Below are positions 7,040-17,584 of a DNA stretch of 51,730 nt, piece after piece. The notes beneath the pieces were generated by a model that worked only from the letters and a program-made list of their open reading frames with translations, was not told where the DNA came from and searched no databases. The stretch spans positions 1-51,730 of the IMG/VR virus record IMGVR_UViG_3300022074_000065; one strand, 5' to 3'. Position numbers and translations under genes: made by a program. This DNA is from a virus. The number at the start of each line of letters is the position of its first letter. Within the stretch, counting starts at the first letter, position 1.

Positions 7040-7449
7040 GGTTTGAGAACGAATCAGATTTAAGTAGAGAAAAAAAAGCTATAAGTTATTTTGTAAAAAG
7101 ATTCGAAGGTTCTTTTAAAAAATTAGGACCAAACGATATTGATTATAAAATATTTGACAAAGATGGTAAGCTGATTGCTTACGCTGAAGTTAAAGGTAGG
7201 TACAGAACTATAGCTAACTGCTATCCTCTTCCTGTAGCGGCACGAAAAGTTGTTAAGCTATGCGACAAAAGGTTAAACCCTGTAATGATATGGGCATGTG
7301 ACGATGGTATTGTTTATGGTCAGCCATCACAGATTGAAGGTAGTGTAAAGTGGGGTGGTCGAAAACCAAGAGAAGGTGCAGTCAATGACCAAGAGCTAAT
7401 GATATACTACGACAAACAAAAAACACTACGATACTTTAGATATTACTAA
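7036..7449 (+). CDS. PD-(D/E)XK-like nuclease-fold protein
   Basis: 137 residues. DYKIFDKDGKLIAYAEVKGRYR (split around residues 36-57) gives an Asp (D36) on one strand and E51-V-K53 on the next, the standard restriction-endonuclease-fold core. An N-terminal acidic helix and a C-terminal strand set follow. It could be a Holliday-junction resolvase, a host-DNA nuclease, or an inactive structural relative. It is the last + strand gene; its stop overlaps the stop of a minus-strand gene by 4 bases, marking the meeting point of early and late transcription. Confidence 0.6.
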   Translation: MRFENESDLSREKKAISYFVKRFEGSFKKLGPNDIDYKIFDKDGKLIAYAEVKGRYRTIANCYPLPVAARKVVKLCDKRLNPVMIWACDDGIVYGQPSQIEGSVKWGGRKPREGAVNDQELMIYYDKQKTLRYFRYY

Positions 7450-7601
7450 CTTCGATATCTTTTATTAGGTCTTAATCCTCTAGGTTTCTTTATATCTTTT
7501 TTGAAACCATCAGTTGCATAGTATAACTTTACTTGTTTCTCAGTAAATACTTTCCCACTTGGACTTTGATATTTATTATCTCCTATCTTTTTAAATGGCA
7601 T
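7446..7601 (-). CDS. 51-residue basic protein at the end of the late operon, unknown
   Basis: ATG at 7601 (minus strand), TAG at 7448-7446. The protein begins MPFKKIGDNKYQSPSGKVFT and ends in a strongly basic tail (KKPRGLRPNKRYRS). It starts 2 bases after the giant virion protein stops, so it is the last gene of that operon. SPSGKVFTEKQVKLYY suggests a compact beta-hairpin plus helix; small phage proteins of this pattern are familiar, but their role is not known to me. A basic virion or DNA-associated protein is possible. Confidence 0.65.
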   Translation of the reverse strand: MPFKKIGDNKYQSPSGKVFTEKQVKLYYATDGFKKDIKKPRGLRPNKRYRS

Positions 7602-7603
7602 AA

Positions 7604-10600
7604 CTATCTTCTTCTTGTGGGTCTTTCTCTACGTCCTTGTGTAGGTCTATCTCCTCTTTGAAAACCTAAGTTTTTAGATTGTCTTTTCTTTCGTTCTTGT
7701 TCTTTAAAATATTGTGCGTTCTGTTCTGCAGTAGATTTAGTTTTACTACTGCTCTTCTTTTTTGGTGGACCTTCTATCTGATAGTTGGAGAAATTTAAAA
7801 GTCTTAGAATGTCCTCACCCAATTGTCCTTCACCTACCTTTTCGTAGTTATCAATGAATCGTTTTAATGTAGGTGCAGGTAGCGAACTAAGTGTTAGAAT
7901 TTCAGCTATTAATTTTTCATAAGCCTCTTGTTTTTTCTTAGGGTCTTTAGTATTCTCATACCTTTTAGCAAGTTCCGTTATTCTAAAACCTATTTGTAAA
8001 ATACCAACTGTTCTTGCGTTATCACCTGCGTATGGTTTGTTAGTAAAGAAGTCTCCTGCTGCTTGGAATAGTTCGCCTAAAATAAACAATGCGTTTAGGT
8101 TACCAATCACAGCAGCTCTTATTAAATCCTCATCGTCATCATCTCTAAACGGTCTGAGTAATCCCGGTAATCCCATAGATACATATTGAAATACAGTAGG
8201 AGCAACTACATGATACATCAACATAGTTCTTATGTTCTCCGTAATTGTACCCTTACCTGCCTTAGCATCCATGGCTCTTATCTTTCTAAACAAATTACGA
8301 GTACCTTGAATTTCTTTTCTTAAATATTGCTTAGGTGTAGTCAAGAACATATTTAAACCTCTGATTACAGGATTAGATGTTTGGAACACATCTTTATCTT
8401 GTAAGTCCTGAGACTGCTGAGTTCTTTTAGTGTCTCTTTCAAACTTTCTTATTGCTATGTCTATAGCTTCTTGTTCCGTTTTACCATTCTTTAATGCTTG
8501 GTCTTTATAGTATGCGTAGTTTGGCATACCACCCAACATAATTGCAGCTCGGTCACCAAACTTGGTGGTAAACATCATGAAGTTTATATAAAATTGTTTA
8601 GTAGGACTTGGGATAAAGCTCTTCATTGCTCCATCGCTATAAGATTCAATTACTGTAAAGATGCTTTGATTCTTTCTGTCTTGCATGTAAACAGAGTTGT
8701 CTCTAATTTCCTTATATGTTTTTATAACATCAGGAATATTCTTCATGGCATACTTGGTGTAATTAACAAACCCTATATTATCTATATATGTAACCATTGA
8801 GGTTAACTGCTTGATAGTAATCACAGGAGACAATGCAATACGACCAATAATAAATGCTGTATTCATGCCATTTACTATTCTATCTGCTAGGGTGGTTCTC
8901 CCTCCTTTATTAGCAATCTTTTGAATAGCATTATCAATAAGACTCATAACTGTCTTTCCATGAATAGTTGTAATCGCATCTCTAACATACTTGTTGTTAA
9001 ACATCTTATTGATGTCTCGTATGTTTTCAGCGTAGGCTGCAAAGTATTCCATGTCTTTTAGGTAGGAAGCAAGTGCATCGGTACCATTCATTGGAGTAAT
9101 TTTAAGTGCATTGTCTACTCTTGCTTTAGTGGATGCTGCTCCTACTGAAGTGTTGTATACAGATTCATTTGACAATAAATCTAGAACTTCCATCTCTACA
9201 CCTTCTCTATAAATTCTACCTGCATAGAATTGATTCCATGGCATATTAGTTCTATAGATAGCTTTGTATACTTTGTTATAATATTTATATAGAGAAGGGA
9301 AGTATTCATTAACCTGCCAATCAGCAAAAGCTTTTACTTCAGGTTGAAGCTTAGCTTCCATTTCTTTCATGATTCGAGCATAGTCTTTGCCATACATATT
9401 TTCAAATGCCTTTCTATTTGCAGGGTCTTTGTATTGATTATACAAATAATACATTTGATTTTGACTGAGGTACAATTCATTATCTGCTAATGCTTTATCA
9501 AGAGCAGCTTTAGTTACTCCATTTTTATCTTTGTTGTAAGCGTCTTGAGCTTGTTGAACAGCAGAGGGATTTCTGTATATACCTGTAGACTCAATGTTGT
9601 TATGAGATCTAGCTTTGTCTGCCCACTTAGGACCATAGAACTCTTTCATTTTGTCTTTAATTATCTTTTCCTGTTGAAGCATTCGACTTTTGAAGTTTCT
9701 AGAAGATTCATCAACCTTATCGGTAACGTTTTCCTGAAGTCTACCTCCAAACATTTCTCCGGGAAGCGTAGATATTCTATCCATCAAACCATCAAGAGCT
9801 TCTGCACTAGCAAATACTCCAACCTCAATACGCTTAAGTATCTCCTTCATGCCTGTTCTAATTCTTTTATTAACCCTTTCTCTTGTCTTAGCGTTGTCCC
9901 TCTTAAATTGTTCTTCCTCTAATACCTTCTTAGCATCAAGGTCATTCATGTCAACTTTGTTTCCGGTAACTTCCTCGTAAGCTACAGAGGCATCGTCATT
10001 GTATTTAGTATGAGCTTCTTCAAGCTCTTGTTTCAATTCGCCTCTACCTTGCTGAATCATTTCCTCTAAAGCAGAAAAAGCCACATCAAGAGCACCGGTC
10101 TTATTAACATCGGTGTTCTCCATTTTCAAAGAGTTATTTAAATTAATAAGAACTTGTAAGTCTATCAGTCTATCAATGTCACCTTCTTGAAGAATAGTTT
10201 TTTCAGCTATATTATTAAACTCTTTATTTAGTGCTTCGTTCTCAGCGTCTATCTCCTTGGCTGAAGAGTTCTTACTTAGCCTGTCTTTTTTAATCTTATC
10301 TATCCTCTCTTTAATTCTTGAACTAATTTTAGCTGCTTTTACTTTACCTCCTACTCTAGTTTCATACTTACCATTAAGAAGGTTTTCAATTTTCTTTTCA
10401 AGTCTTATGTTATTTTTTACATTAACAAAATCAGTAACCTCAGCAAATATATTTTCTATATTAGATTCATTTGCAGTAGTTACTTTTCTTATTAGTTTCA
10501 TTACTTCACCACGAGTATATATATCTTTAGGTAAAGACTTTCTAATAAAATTTCGTATAGAAGATTTAACTTGTTGTAAATTTTTTGCACCACGCTTTCT

Positions 10601-13600
10601 TTGTTGAACCATTCTTCGAGCTTCCGTAAGTTTATCTTGCATGTTTTCACTTGCTCTAGTTCCAACGCTCTTCTGAAACTCTACTTGAAGCATAGCTTGT
10701 TTGGTCGTAAGAGATTTAGTTCCATCTCCTTCCTTCTTATACTCAGGTTGTTTTTGTAAGAACTCTATAGTTTGATCTGCTATTTGCTGTTCTGTAAGCT
10801 TAACCTTTTTTGTCTTGTTAGAGTTGATAAGCTTTTGTTCAAAAGCTTTTACTCTTTTATATAGTTTTAGTCCTGCTTCTACACCACCTTCTATGTTAGC
10901 AAAGCTCTTAGGAAGTGTCTTAAACAAGTCAACTTCAACTTCCATAATTTTATTAACTAACTTTGCAGGATATTTTTTAACTCTTACTAAGTAATCTTTT
11001 ATTACTTCATCTCTAAAGTTGTATTCTCTACCTTCGTTTACAATGTCAACTACTTCTTTTTGCTCTCTACCTTTTCTAGATGTAACCTCTCTTACTCCTG
11101 AACCATATGGTGCTACCTTTTGACTTGTTTGAGTTCTAGCTGCACCTTCCATTGACTCTCTCATTTCCGCAGGCATTAATTCAAACGCATCAATTTTTGT
11201 ATCAGGAACTCCAATAACTTCACCAAGAATGGTATTGCTATAAGTAGAATGATTTGATCCTTCCTTTGCTCCTGTTGGTTTTAACACCAACATCACATCA
11301 TTTTGTTGAAAATTATTTTCTCTATAGAATCCATCTCTCAAAGAATTAGGATCAATAAAACCATCTAGACTTTTAACTAACTTATGAAACTCTGTGTTTG
11401 GAGTATTAGCTTGTGCATTTAATGCAATTAAAAAGTTTTTTCTTACTGAGCCATCAGCTTCTTTTATCTCTTCCCAACTTTCATATTTATTTAAAACATC
11501 TCTAATGCCTTTTGTAGGATTTGTATTCAAAGCATTTTGTTTAAATGTATTATAATCACCAAGCTTTTGTATATACTTATCGTATACTTTTTTATTAAAC
11601 AAATGACTCTTACTAGGTGATCCACTAATAATAAAAATATAATCAGCGTTAGATATATTTTTTTTAAGTTTTGTTAGAGGAAAACTACTTGCCCAAATCT
11701 CTCCTTCTTTTTGAAAAGCAAAACTTGGACCTGCATCAATATCCATCTCTGCATCTAAGCCTAATTGGTCAGCTACCCAAAACCAAACCTTCTGACCTTT
11801 GGTTGCTATCTCGTCAACCAATGCATCAATGTTTATTTTATTAGCTGAACTTACTAAAGATAATGGATAAGAGTTTTTAAAATTTATTTTTTGTTCTCTT
11901 GATTTTGTTGGCTTTACAATAGTAGTTGGATTACCTACAGGGTTAGTTCCATTGTCTAGTTCTTCAAGTGTGGTAACATCAGTTTCTTCAATCACCTCAC
12001 CTGTTCTAACTCTATCTGCTAAAGTGTTTAAGAAGTTTACTACTTCTACATCTCCTTTATTTACTATGTCCCCTACATCAATACCTAATGCTTTTCCTAC
12101 TTGTTTAACAAATTTTATAATAGAATTTTGTGCAGGTGGCTGTAGTGTTTCATATCTTCCTGCCATTTCACCAAACAATTCTGCTAATCTTTCTTCGTTC
12201 TGAATACTATCTCCTTCTTCTTTATATAACTTAGCAAAGTTGTCAATCTTTTTATATAACAATGAGTTCTTATCTAAAGCTTTCATTGTACTTGTTGTAA
12301 GATTATTGACAGCAGCTGCAATATTCTTTTCTCCTAACCTTTCAAATAAGACTGAATGGAAAACTTCGTGTGCAATTGTACTTTCATTTGCTTTATTCAT
12401 ATCAATATGAATAGTCTTGTTATCAAAGTCATAGAATCCTCTACCTGTTCTGCCTGTGGCTTTGTTAAATTCATCTGAAGATTCATGTAATACTATTTTA
12501 GTATCAAAGTTTTTAGCCAAAGACTTGGCTGCATTTACAGCTTTATTGATAACCTTATTACGAATAGATATTTGTTCTTTATCTAATACAGCTTCAGGTT
12601 TCCCTTTACGATTAAAAAATAAATTTTCTTTTTCAGTTACAGTTTCTTCTGTTCCAAAGAGTTGTTCAATGTCTTGCTTCTCTTCAGTAGTTACAGTTGG
12701 ATCAACAGTAACTTCTTCTCCTACTTGTGTATCCGTTACTCCAAAATCAGGTATACTTTGTTCGGCTTCTTGTGCAGCCTCTTGTTCAGCAGCAGCTTGA
12801 GTTGTAATGTTAGTTAACTCTTCATTAATTTTAGATATTCTTTCTGTTTGATTAACAACTAACTCCGGTGCTTTACCTTCAATAGCAGATTCTAATTGTT
12901 GTTTTTCCATCAACAAGTTTAAAGCGTTACGTTGCTGTTCAATAGTAAAGTCAGCAGGAATCTTAGGAGCTAAACCTTCAATCTTATTAAAAGTTTGAAG
13001 CATTTTTGCAGCATCTTTCTGTGTAAGTTTATCATTAGGGTCAGCTACTCTTTGTTTTAAATTAGTAACAAACATCTTTTTGTACTGCGGATCTTTAATC
13101 ATTCCATTAAACATCTCGAATGCTTCATCAGTAACTAGGTTTAAATCCTGTGGATTAGAACCCATAACAGATATAGCTGTAGGTATAGCCATTATTTTAC
13201 CACCTAGCATTTCTAAATATCCTTGGTACATTACTTCACTTGCGAACTCGCTTATACTCTCAGGAGTATCAAACATTTTTTTATCTACTCCGTCAAAATA
13301 TTTTTTGTAGTTATTGTATAAAGCTTCGATACCAATCTCTCCTATAGATTGTAGTGCTCCTGTTTCAAACTCTGCAGCTCCACCGGCACCAACTGTTAAT
13401 CCAAACTTTACAGCTTTTGCTGTCTTACCGGACAATACTTTGTCTACATCTTTTCTTATAAAATCTGCAAATGTTTTGGAGCCAATTTTAGGGTTAGCAA
13501 CTTTTGCTCTTGAAAACTTTCCTATTGCTCTTGCTGCTAAACTGTTTACTAAACCACCTGAGTTTATAATGTTTCTAAAACCTAAGTCTTCTAAAACTGC

Positions 13601-15652
13601 AGTAGTAATTGCTACAGGAACAGCAACAGCTCTTTGCTCATCTAAATCCACACTATCAAAGTTTGGATTGTTAGCCATCTTATTCATCTGTGCTTCTGTA
13701 GATTGAGACATAAGTCTTATAATTCTTGAAGCCTTGTTAATATTTTTTCTATTCTTTAAATATTTTTCACCTAACTCTTTTCCGTATTTTGCAGTAAGCT
13801 GTGCGGCTTTTTTACCACCTGTTTTTACAACACCAACAAAAGCAGGTATAGAATATGCTACACCATGCATTGCTTTTTGTAGATCGTTACCATTGTTTTT
13901 TATTACTTTTCTGTAAGCAGCTTGAGCATCATCTTCTTGTCCTATATATCTATTAAAGACTGTTCTAACTTTATCACGAAGACCTTCTTCTAAATCCAAG
14001 TAATTTGTTCTACCTGTGTATATATTTTCTGAAAAGGCACCACCCATTGCGGCACTCTTGGCTTTTTGATATCTTGATATTTTTTCAGTAGCAATTATAT
14101 CAGGTCTGCCTTTTACATCAGTTTGTATTTCTGTTTCCTCATACTCTCTTACTGCTTTAGTAGAAACATCTTCAAAAAGACTTTCTGTTAACGAATGTAA
14201 AGTATTTCCATCAGGAGTTTTTATATTCTCCAATACCACTTGCAAATTTTTAGGACTAAAATCAGACAATAAAGATTTTAATTTTTTATCTTCTGTTACA
14301 TCTAGTTTTCCTTTAGCAAGAAGTTCTTTTATTTGTTGAAGTTCTTCAGATTGTTCACCTGCTAATATGCTTATGTCATCTAACTGATAACCGTCTGTGT
14401 TATTTAATACTTGAGCAACTGCATAATCCACATGCTCACCTGCGGCAAACTTACTTTCAGATGCATCAAAGTTCATTAGTTTAGGTGCAATAAAAGCAGC
14501 AATCTCTTCTGCTGCTGAAAGAAAAGCTCCACCTACACCTTCTAATAAACTGTTACCAAGTCTTTCTACAAACTGTCCTGCTCCGCCTTGTTGAGATTGC
14601 ATTAGAGTATATTCACCCACCATCTCATCAAGCTGTGCTCCTTTGGTTGCAAAGTTTTTTTGTCTGTTAACTAATTTTGTTCTAGCAGAATTTAAATTAT
14701 TAGTGGCTTCTACATATTCTTTGTAATATGGATTAGCCTCCAACTCTTCTGCTGTTTTACCTGCAAATGTGTTTTTATATATTTTACCAAGCCTAAGTTT
14801 TTCTGCAGAGAAATTTTTTACGTCTTCAGAAAACTTATCTACCTGAGTATTAAACAAAGTATTTAAAGCTACAAGCTCTTCTTTGTTTTGAATTTTGTTT
14901 AATTTTTTTTGTTCTTTAAGTGTGGCTTCAGTAAAAGATTTTTCAGATTCTTTTTTATTTTTTATTAAAAAATCTCTAAGGTTATTAGCTCTACTTTCAG
15001 CTCCCACTTCAAGCTTGTCCGTAAATGGTAATCCAAATGCATCTAAAGGAATAGATATTTCCTCTCCGTTAGCAGCCTTTACTTTCATCTTATCACCAAT
15101 ACCTGTCTCTTCAAAAGTAAAACCATATTGATTGAACTTGTAATTCATTTCAGGAACGACTTGCTCTTCTTCTCTATCGCCTGTAAGCTCAGGTGTTATA
15201 GAGTTAACACTAGCCATAAAAGAATTATCAGCTAAATCTTTATTAAATTGATCAGATAATATGCTGCCTGCAAAAGGATCGGTTTCGTCTACACTATCTT
15301 CTGTAAGAAATGATTCCGATGAAATACTTTGTGTATCCGATTCTGAAGGTAAAGCCAATTCTTCGGGTACTTTTGGCTCTTCTTGTAAGTCCGGCTCCGA
15401 CTCGAATGGATTTTTTTTTTCAGGGACACCTGAAGATACTACTTCTGTTTCATCAGGACTTGGGGTAGAATCAATTTTATATTTTAAATCAAATTCATTT
15501 TTAGATTTTGTATATAAACCTTGGTCACTAACCACATTATATACTTTATCTCTATAGCTTTGATCTTGGTATTGTTCTTTAAAAGCATCAAATGATTTTG
15601 TATATAATCCTTCAGAAATTAAAACATCATATAACTTTTGTAATTCATTCAT
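7604..15652 (-). CDS. giant internal-virion/polyvalent protein with zinc-protease motif
   Basis: 2682 residues, the largest gene. The N-terminus has two copies of a ~28-residue unit ending in GLYTKS (residues ~7-60), then an acidic low-complexity linker. Near residue 1095 AHEVFHSVLF gives the zincin HExxH, and EERLAELFGE, about 60 residues later, offers a third ligand. A segment with IFIISGSPSKS and RDGFYRENNF resembles domains of phage polyvalent proteins. Long coiled coils follow (~1500-1900), then a hydrophobic C-terminal domain (~2250-2520: IALSPVITIKQLTSMV; VVAPTVFQYVSMGLP) and an Arg/Lys-rich tail. It is last in a trio matching T7 gp14-gp15-gp16 by order and rising size. Likely carried in the capsid and ejected with the DNA; the peptidase may act on the host envelope or on host proteins. 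No RNA-polymerase DxDGD motif was seen. Confidence 0.7.
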   Translation of the reverse strand: MNELQKLYDVLISEGLYTKSFDAFKEQYQDQSYRDKVYNVVSDQGLYTKSKNEFDLKYKIDSTPSPDETEVVSSGVPEKKNPFESEPDLQEEPKVPEELALPSESDTQSISSESFLTEDSVDETDPFAGSILSDQFNKDLADNSFMASVNSITPELTGDREEEQVVPEMNYKFNQYGFTFEETGIGDKMKVKAANGEEISIPLDAFGLPFTDKLEVGAESRANNLRDFLIKNKKESEKSFTEATLKEQKKLNKIQNKEELVALNTLFNTQVDKFSEDVKNFSAEKLRLGKIYKNTFAGKTAEELEANPYYKEYVEATNNLNSARTKLVNRQKNFATKGAQLDEMVGEYTLMQSQQGGAGQFVERLGNSLLEGVGGAFLSAAEEIAAFIAPKLMNFDASESKFAAGEHVDYAVAQVLNNTDGYQLDDISILAGEQSEELQQIKELLAKGKLDVTEDKKLKSLLSDFSPKNLQVVLENIKTPDGNTLHSLTESLFEDVSTKAVREYEETEIQTDVKGRPDIIATEKISRYQKAKSAAMGGAFSENIYTGRTNYLDLEEGLRDKVRTVFNRYIGQEDDAQAAYRKVIKNNGNDLQKAMHGVAYSIPAFVGVVKTGGKKAAQLTAKYGKELGEKYLKNRKNINKASRIIRLMSQSTEAQMNKMANNPNFDSVDLDEQRAVAVPVAITTAVLEDLGFRNIINSGGLVNSLAARAIGKFSRAKVANPKIGSKTFADFIRKDVDKVLSGKTAKAVKFGLTVGAGGAAEFETGALQSIGEIGIEALYNNYKKYFDGVDKKMFDTPESISEFASEVMYQGYLEMLGGKIMAIPTAISVMGSNPQDLNLVTDEAFEMFNGMIKDPQYKKMFVTNLKQRVADPNDKLTQKDAAKMLQTFNKIEGLAPKIPADFTIEQQRNALNLLMEKQQLESAIEGKAPELVVNQTERISKINEELTNITTQAAAEQEAAQEAEQSIPDFGVTDTQVGEEVTVDPTVTTEEKQDIEQLFGTEETVTEKENLFFNRKGKPEAVLDKEQISIRNKVINKAVNAAKSLAKNFDTKIVLHESSDEFNKATGRTGRGFYDFDNKTIHIDMNKANESTIAHEVFHSVLFERLGEKNIAAAVNNLTTSTMKALDKNSLLYKKIDNFAKLYKEEGDSIQNEERLAELFGEMAGRYETLQPPAQNSIIKFVKQVGKALGIDVGDIVNKGDVEVVNFLNTLADRVRTGEVIEETDVTTLEELDNGTNPVGNPTTIVKPTKSREQKINFKNSYPLSLVSSANKINIDALVDEIATKGQKVWFWVADQLGLDAEMDIDAGPSFAFQKEGEIWASSFPLTKLKKNISNADYIFIISGSPSKSHLFNKKVYDKYIQKLGDYNTFKQNALNTNPTKGIRDVLNKYESWEEIKEADGSVRKNFLIALNAQANTPNTEFHKLVKSLDGFIDPNSLRDGFYRENNFQQNDVMLVLKPTGAKEGSNHSTYSNTILGEVIGVPDTKIDAFELMPAEMRESMEGAARTQTSQKVAPYGSGVREVTSRKGREQKEVVDIVNEGREYNFRDEVIKDYLVRVKKYPAKLVNKIMEVEVDLFKTLPKSFANIEGGVEAGLKLYKRVKAFEQKLINSNKTKKVKLTEQQIADQTIEFLQKQPEYKKEGDGTKSLTTKQAMLQVEFQKSVGTRASENMQDKLTEARRMVQQRKRGAKNLQQVKSSIRNFIRKSLPKDIYTRGEVMKLIRKVTTANESNIENIFAEVTDFVNVKNNIRLEKKIENLLNGKYETRVGGKVKAAKISSRIKERIDKIKKDRLSKNSSAKEIDAENEALNKEFNNIAEKTILQEGDIDRLIDLQVLINLNNSLKMENTDVNKTGALDVAFSALEEMIQQGRGELKQELEEAHTKYNDDASVAYEEVTGNKVDMNDLDAKKVLEEEQFKRDNAKTRERVNKRIRTGMKEILKRIEVGVFASAEALDGLMDRISTLPGEMFGGRLQENVTDKVDESSRNFKSRMLQQEKIIKDKMKEFYGPKWADKARSHNNIESTGIYRNPSAVQQAQDAYNKDKNGVTKAALDKALADNELYLSQNQMYYLYNQYKDPANRKAFENMYGKDYARIMKEMEAKLQPEVKAFADWQVNEYFPSLYKYYNKVYKAIYRTNMPWNQFYAGRIYREGVEMEVLDLLSNESVYNTSVGAASTKARVDNALKITPMNGTDALASYLKDMEYFAAYAENIRDINKMFNNKYVRDAITTIHGKTVMSLIDNAIQKIANKGGRTTLADRIVNGMNTAFIIGRIALSPVITIKQLTSMVTYIDNIGFVNYTKYAMKNIPDVIKTYKEIRDNSVYMQDRKNQSIFTVIESYSDGAMKSFIPSPTKQFYINFMMFTTKFGDRAAIMLGGMPNYAYYKDQALKNGKTEQEAIDIAIRKFERDTKRTQQSQDLQDKDVFQTSNPVIRGLNMFLTTPKQYLRKEIQGTRNLFRKIRAMDAKAGKGTITENIRTMLMYHVVAPTVFQYVSMGLPGLLRPFRDDDDEDLIRAAVIGNLNALFILGELFQAAGDFFTNKPYAGDNARTVGILQIGFRITELAKRYENTKDPKKKQEAYEKLIAEILTLSSLPAPTLKRFIDNYEKVGEGQLGEDILRLLNFSNYQIEGPPKKKSSSKTKSTAEQNAQYFKEQERKKRQSKNLGFQRGDRPTQGRRERPTRRR

Positions 15653-15664
15653 AGTTTAAAATTA

Positions 15665-17581
15665 TTAATCTAAAGGAGCTCCGCCACTACCGCCTTTAGT
15701 ACGTTGTCCTATTTTGTTAGTCAAAAATACTTGTTGTCCTTCTGCTTCTGCTGCTGAAGTATTTCCTTGTAAGAAGCTAAGTAATCTATTCAACTCCCCT
15801 TGTGCTGCTAACTCATCTTCATCGGTATTAACTTCTATTGAAAGATCACCCTTAGAAATTTTAAGAACATCAAATCCGCCCTTTATTTGGTCTATTGTAA
15901 ATCCAAAAGGAGAAATTAAAGGTAGTAACATTTGTTCCGCATCACCTTCACTTTGACCTGTAAATATATCTGCAGTAATTTCTTGATCGTAATATCTATT
16001 AACCTGCTCTTGCGGTGTTTCAGCCTGCGAAATTCCTGCTCCTGTACTTGTTTGTACAATAGATCCTAACTCATATTCTTGACCTACTTTATAAGGAGAT
16101 TTAAGAACATCACCTGCAATAGTTTCTACTCTTCCATCTTTAAATTCTACTTCATAGAAACCATCTCTATCACTTGATCTTACAGCAGATACTACACCTG
16201 TTCTTTTGCCGCCGGCTAAATCAACACTATCTTTAATGTTAGATATACCTGTAAGTAAAACAGCTGATTCAGCAAAATCCTCAAAGCCCATAAGATTACC
16301 TTGAGCATCTACCAATGGAACTTCTTTAGTTATTCCGTTTGTATTTGTCACAAATATAACATCTCCTTTTTTCTGAACTCTAGTAACATCATTAAAGTTA
16401 TCTCTAAAATAAGTTTCAGCTGCTCTAACTGCCGCTTCATCACCATAATAAAGGTCAGATAATTTGTTAAATGTAGCTTGATCATCCTTCTTAGTTTGTT
16501 TAAGTCTTCTAACATCTTGTGGTTCGTAAGGTACTCTAGAAGTTTTAACCTCTACCTTTTTATCTACTGAATCATTAAGTCTTTCTATAATTGCATCCTT
16601 AACTTTAGCTCTTTGTTCATCTGTGAATACAGGTTCACCACCTGCATTGTTAGTTCTGTCTAAATAAATTTCATTAGGCTTTCTTTTACTAGCATCAGGC
16701 TCATATGTAAAAGTATACTGCTCTCCATTAGAAGCTCTTAAGTTTTCGTTTGTTAAAATAGATGTTACATGAAATGGATTTGACATCATACCTTCAGCAG
16801 TATAACCTGCCCATTCAAAGTATTCTTTTAAAACTTTATCATCTCCGGAATACTTACCACCTTGAGATGATGTTTTAAATATTTTGTCAAGACCACCTTG
16901 TGCTGCATACTTTATATCTATTTCATCTATTATTCCTAAATCATCAACAGCTTGTTGTACGTCTTTTCTTACATCATAATAATCGTATTCTCCTACAAGA
17001 TTACCCATAAGCTCAGGTACAGTTGCATAAGAACCGGGATTTGTATCCATTTTACCATCTTTCCATAAACCAATTGAAACCATTCCATTGTTAGGATTAA
17101 TTAAAGCTTTGGTGTTTCTAAGATTATATAGACCTTCTGCCTGCTCCATTTTCCATTGCTCTAGTAATTGAGATCTAGTAGCAGGATCAGCAGAGTTCAT
17201 TCTTTCCATTTTCTTTTTGTAGGCTTCTTGATAAGCTTCTCCTAATTTAAACATTTGCTTATTAGAAGAATTTAAATTAGCTCTAACTACTGCATAATCA
17301 CGAGGTTTTAAAACTCCTTGTTTTAATAATCTGTCTTGAGTTAATAAAACTTGTGAAGCATCAGCTGCATAGTTTGCAATAAACTGATTACCATCTACAT
17401 ATTCTCCTGTAGGTGAATTTTGCAAAGTCTCTACCATCTCTCTTGATGCCCTGTCTAACTCAGCTTTTTGCTGAGCTCTTGACTTTGCTTCTTCTTGTAG
17501 TACTGATGTAAACTGTGAAGCTACTGCAGACCAATCTATTTGATTGGTTGCCTCTCTTCTGACGTATCCAAATTTTGTCAT
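15665..17581 (-). CDS. internal virion protein (gp15-like position)
   Basis: 638 residues, starting 3 bases after the upstream gene ends. The first ~140 residues are helical and rich in Gln/Ala/Lys (VLQEEAKSRAQQKAELDRAS); the middle is mixed; near residues 480-520 RTGVVSAVRSSDRDGFYEVEF and KDGRVETI suggest a small beta barrel; the end is Gly/Ser-rich. No enzyme motif. Its place between a short Ala/Gln-rich protein and a giant protein parallels T7 internal virion protein gp15. This is an assignment by order and size, not by sequence match. Confidence 0.55.
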   Translation of the reverse strand: MTKFGYVRREATNQIDWSAVASQFTSVLQEEAKSRAQQKAELDRASREMVETLQNSPTGEYVDGNQFIANYAADASQVLLTQDRLLKQGVLKPRDYAVVRANLNSSNKQMFKLGEAYQEAYKKKMERMNSADPATRSQLLEQWKMEQAEGLYNLRNTKALINPNNGMVSIGLWKDGKMDTNPGSYATVPELMGNLVGEYDYYDVRKDVQQAVDDLGIIDEIDIKYAAQGGLDKIFKTSSQGGKYSGDDKVLKEYFEWAGYTAEGMMSNPFHVTSILTNENLRASNGEQYTFTYEPDASKRKPNEIYLDRTNNAGGEPVFTDEQRAKVKDAIIERLNDSVDKKVEVKTSRVPYEPQDVRRLKQTKKDDQATFNKLSDLYYGDEAAVRAAETYFRDNFNDVTRVQKKGDVIFVTNTNGITKEVPLVDAQGNLMGFEDFAESAVLLTGISNIKDSVDLAGGKRTGVVSAVRSSDRDGFYEVEFKDGRVETIAGDVLKSPYKVGQEYELGSIVQTSTGAGISQAETPQEQVNRYYDQEITADIFTGQSEGDAEQMLLPLISPFGFTIDQIKGGFDVLKISKGDLSIEVNTDEDELAAQGELNRLLSFLQGNTSAAEAEGQQVFLTNKIGQRTKGGSGGAPLD

Positions 17582-17584
17582 ACC

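Noticed and set aside
15411-15420. Run of ten A (mRNA sense) in the giant protein gene, a possible slippage site
   Set aside because: The zero frame continues for more than 2600 codons, no useful product lies in the other frames, and such runs are common in A/T-rich DNA.
7604-15652. Virion RNA polymerase, as in some crAss-like phages, within the giant protein
   Set aside because: I did not find a DxDGD-type catalytic motif; the DIDAGPS segment does not fit it.
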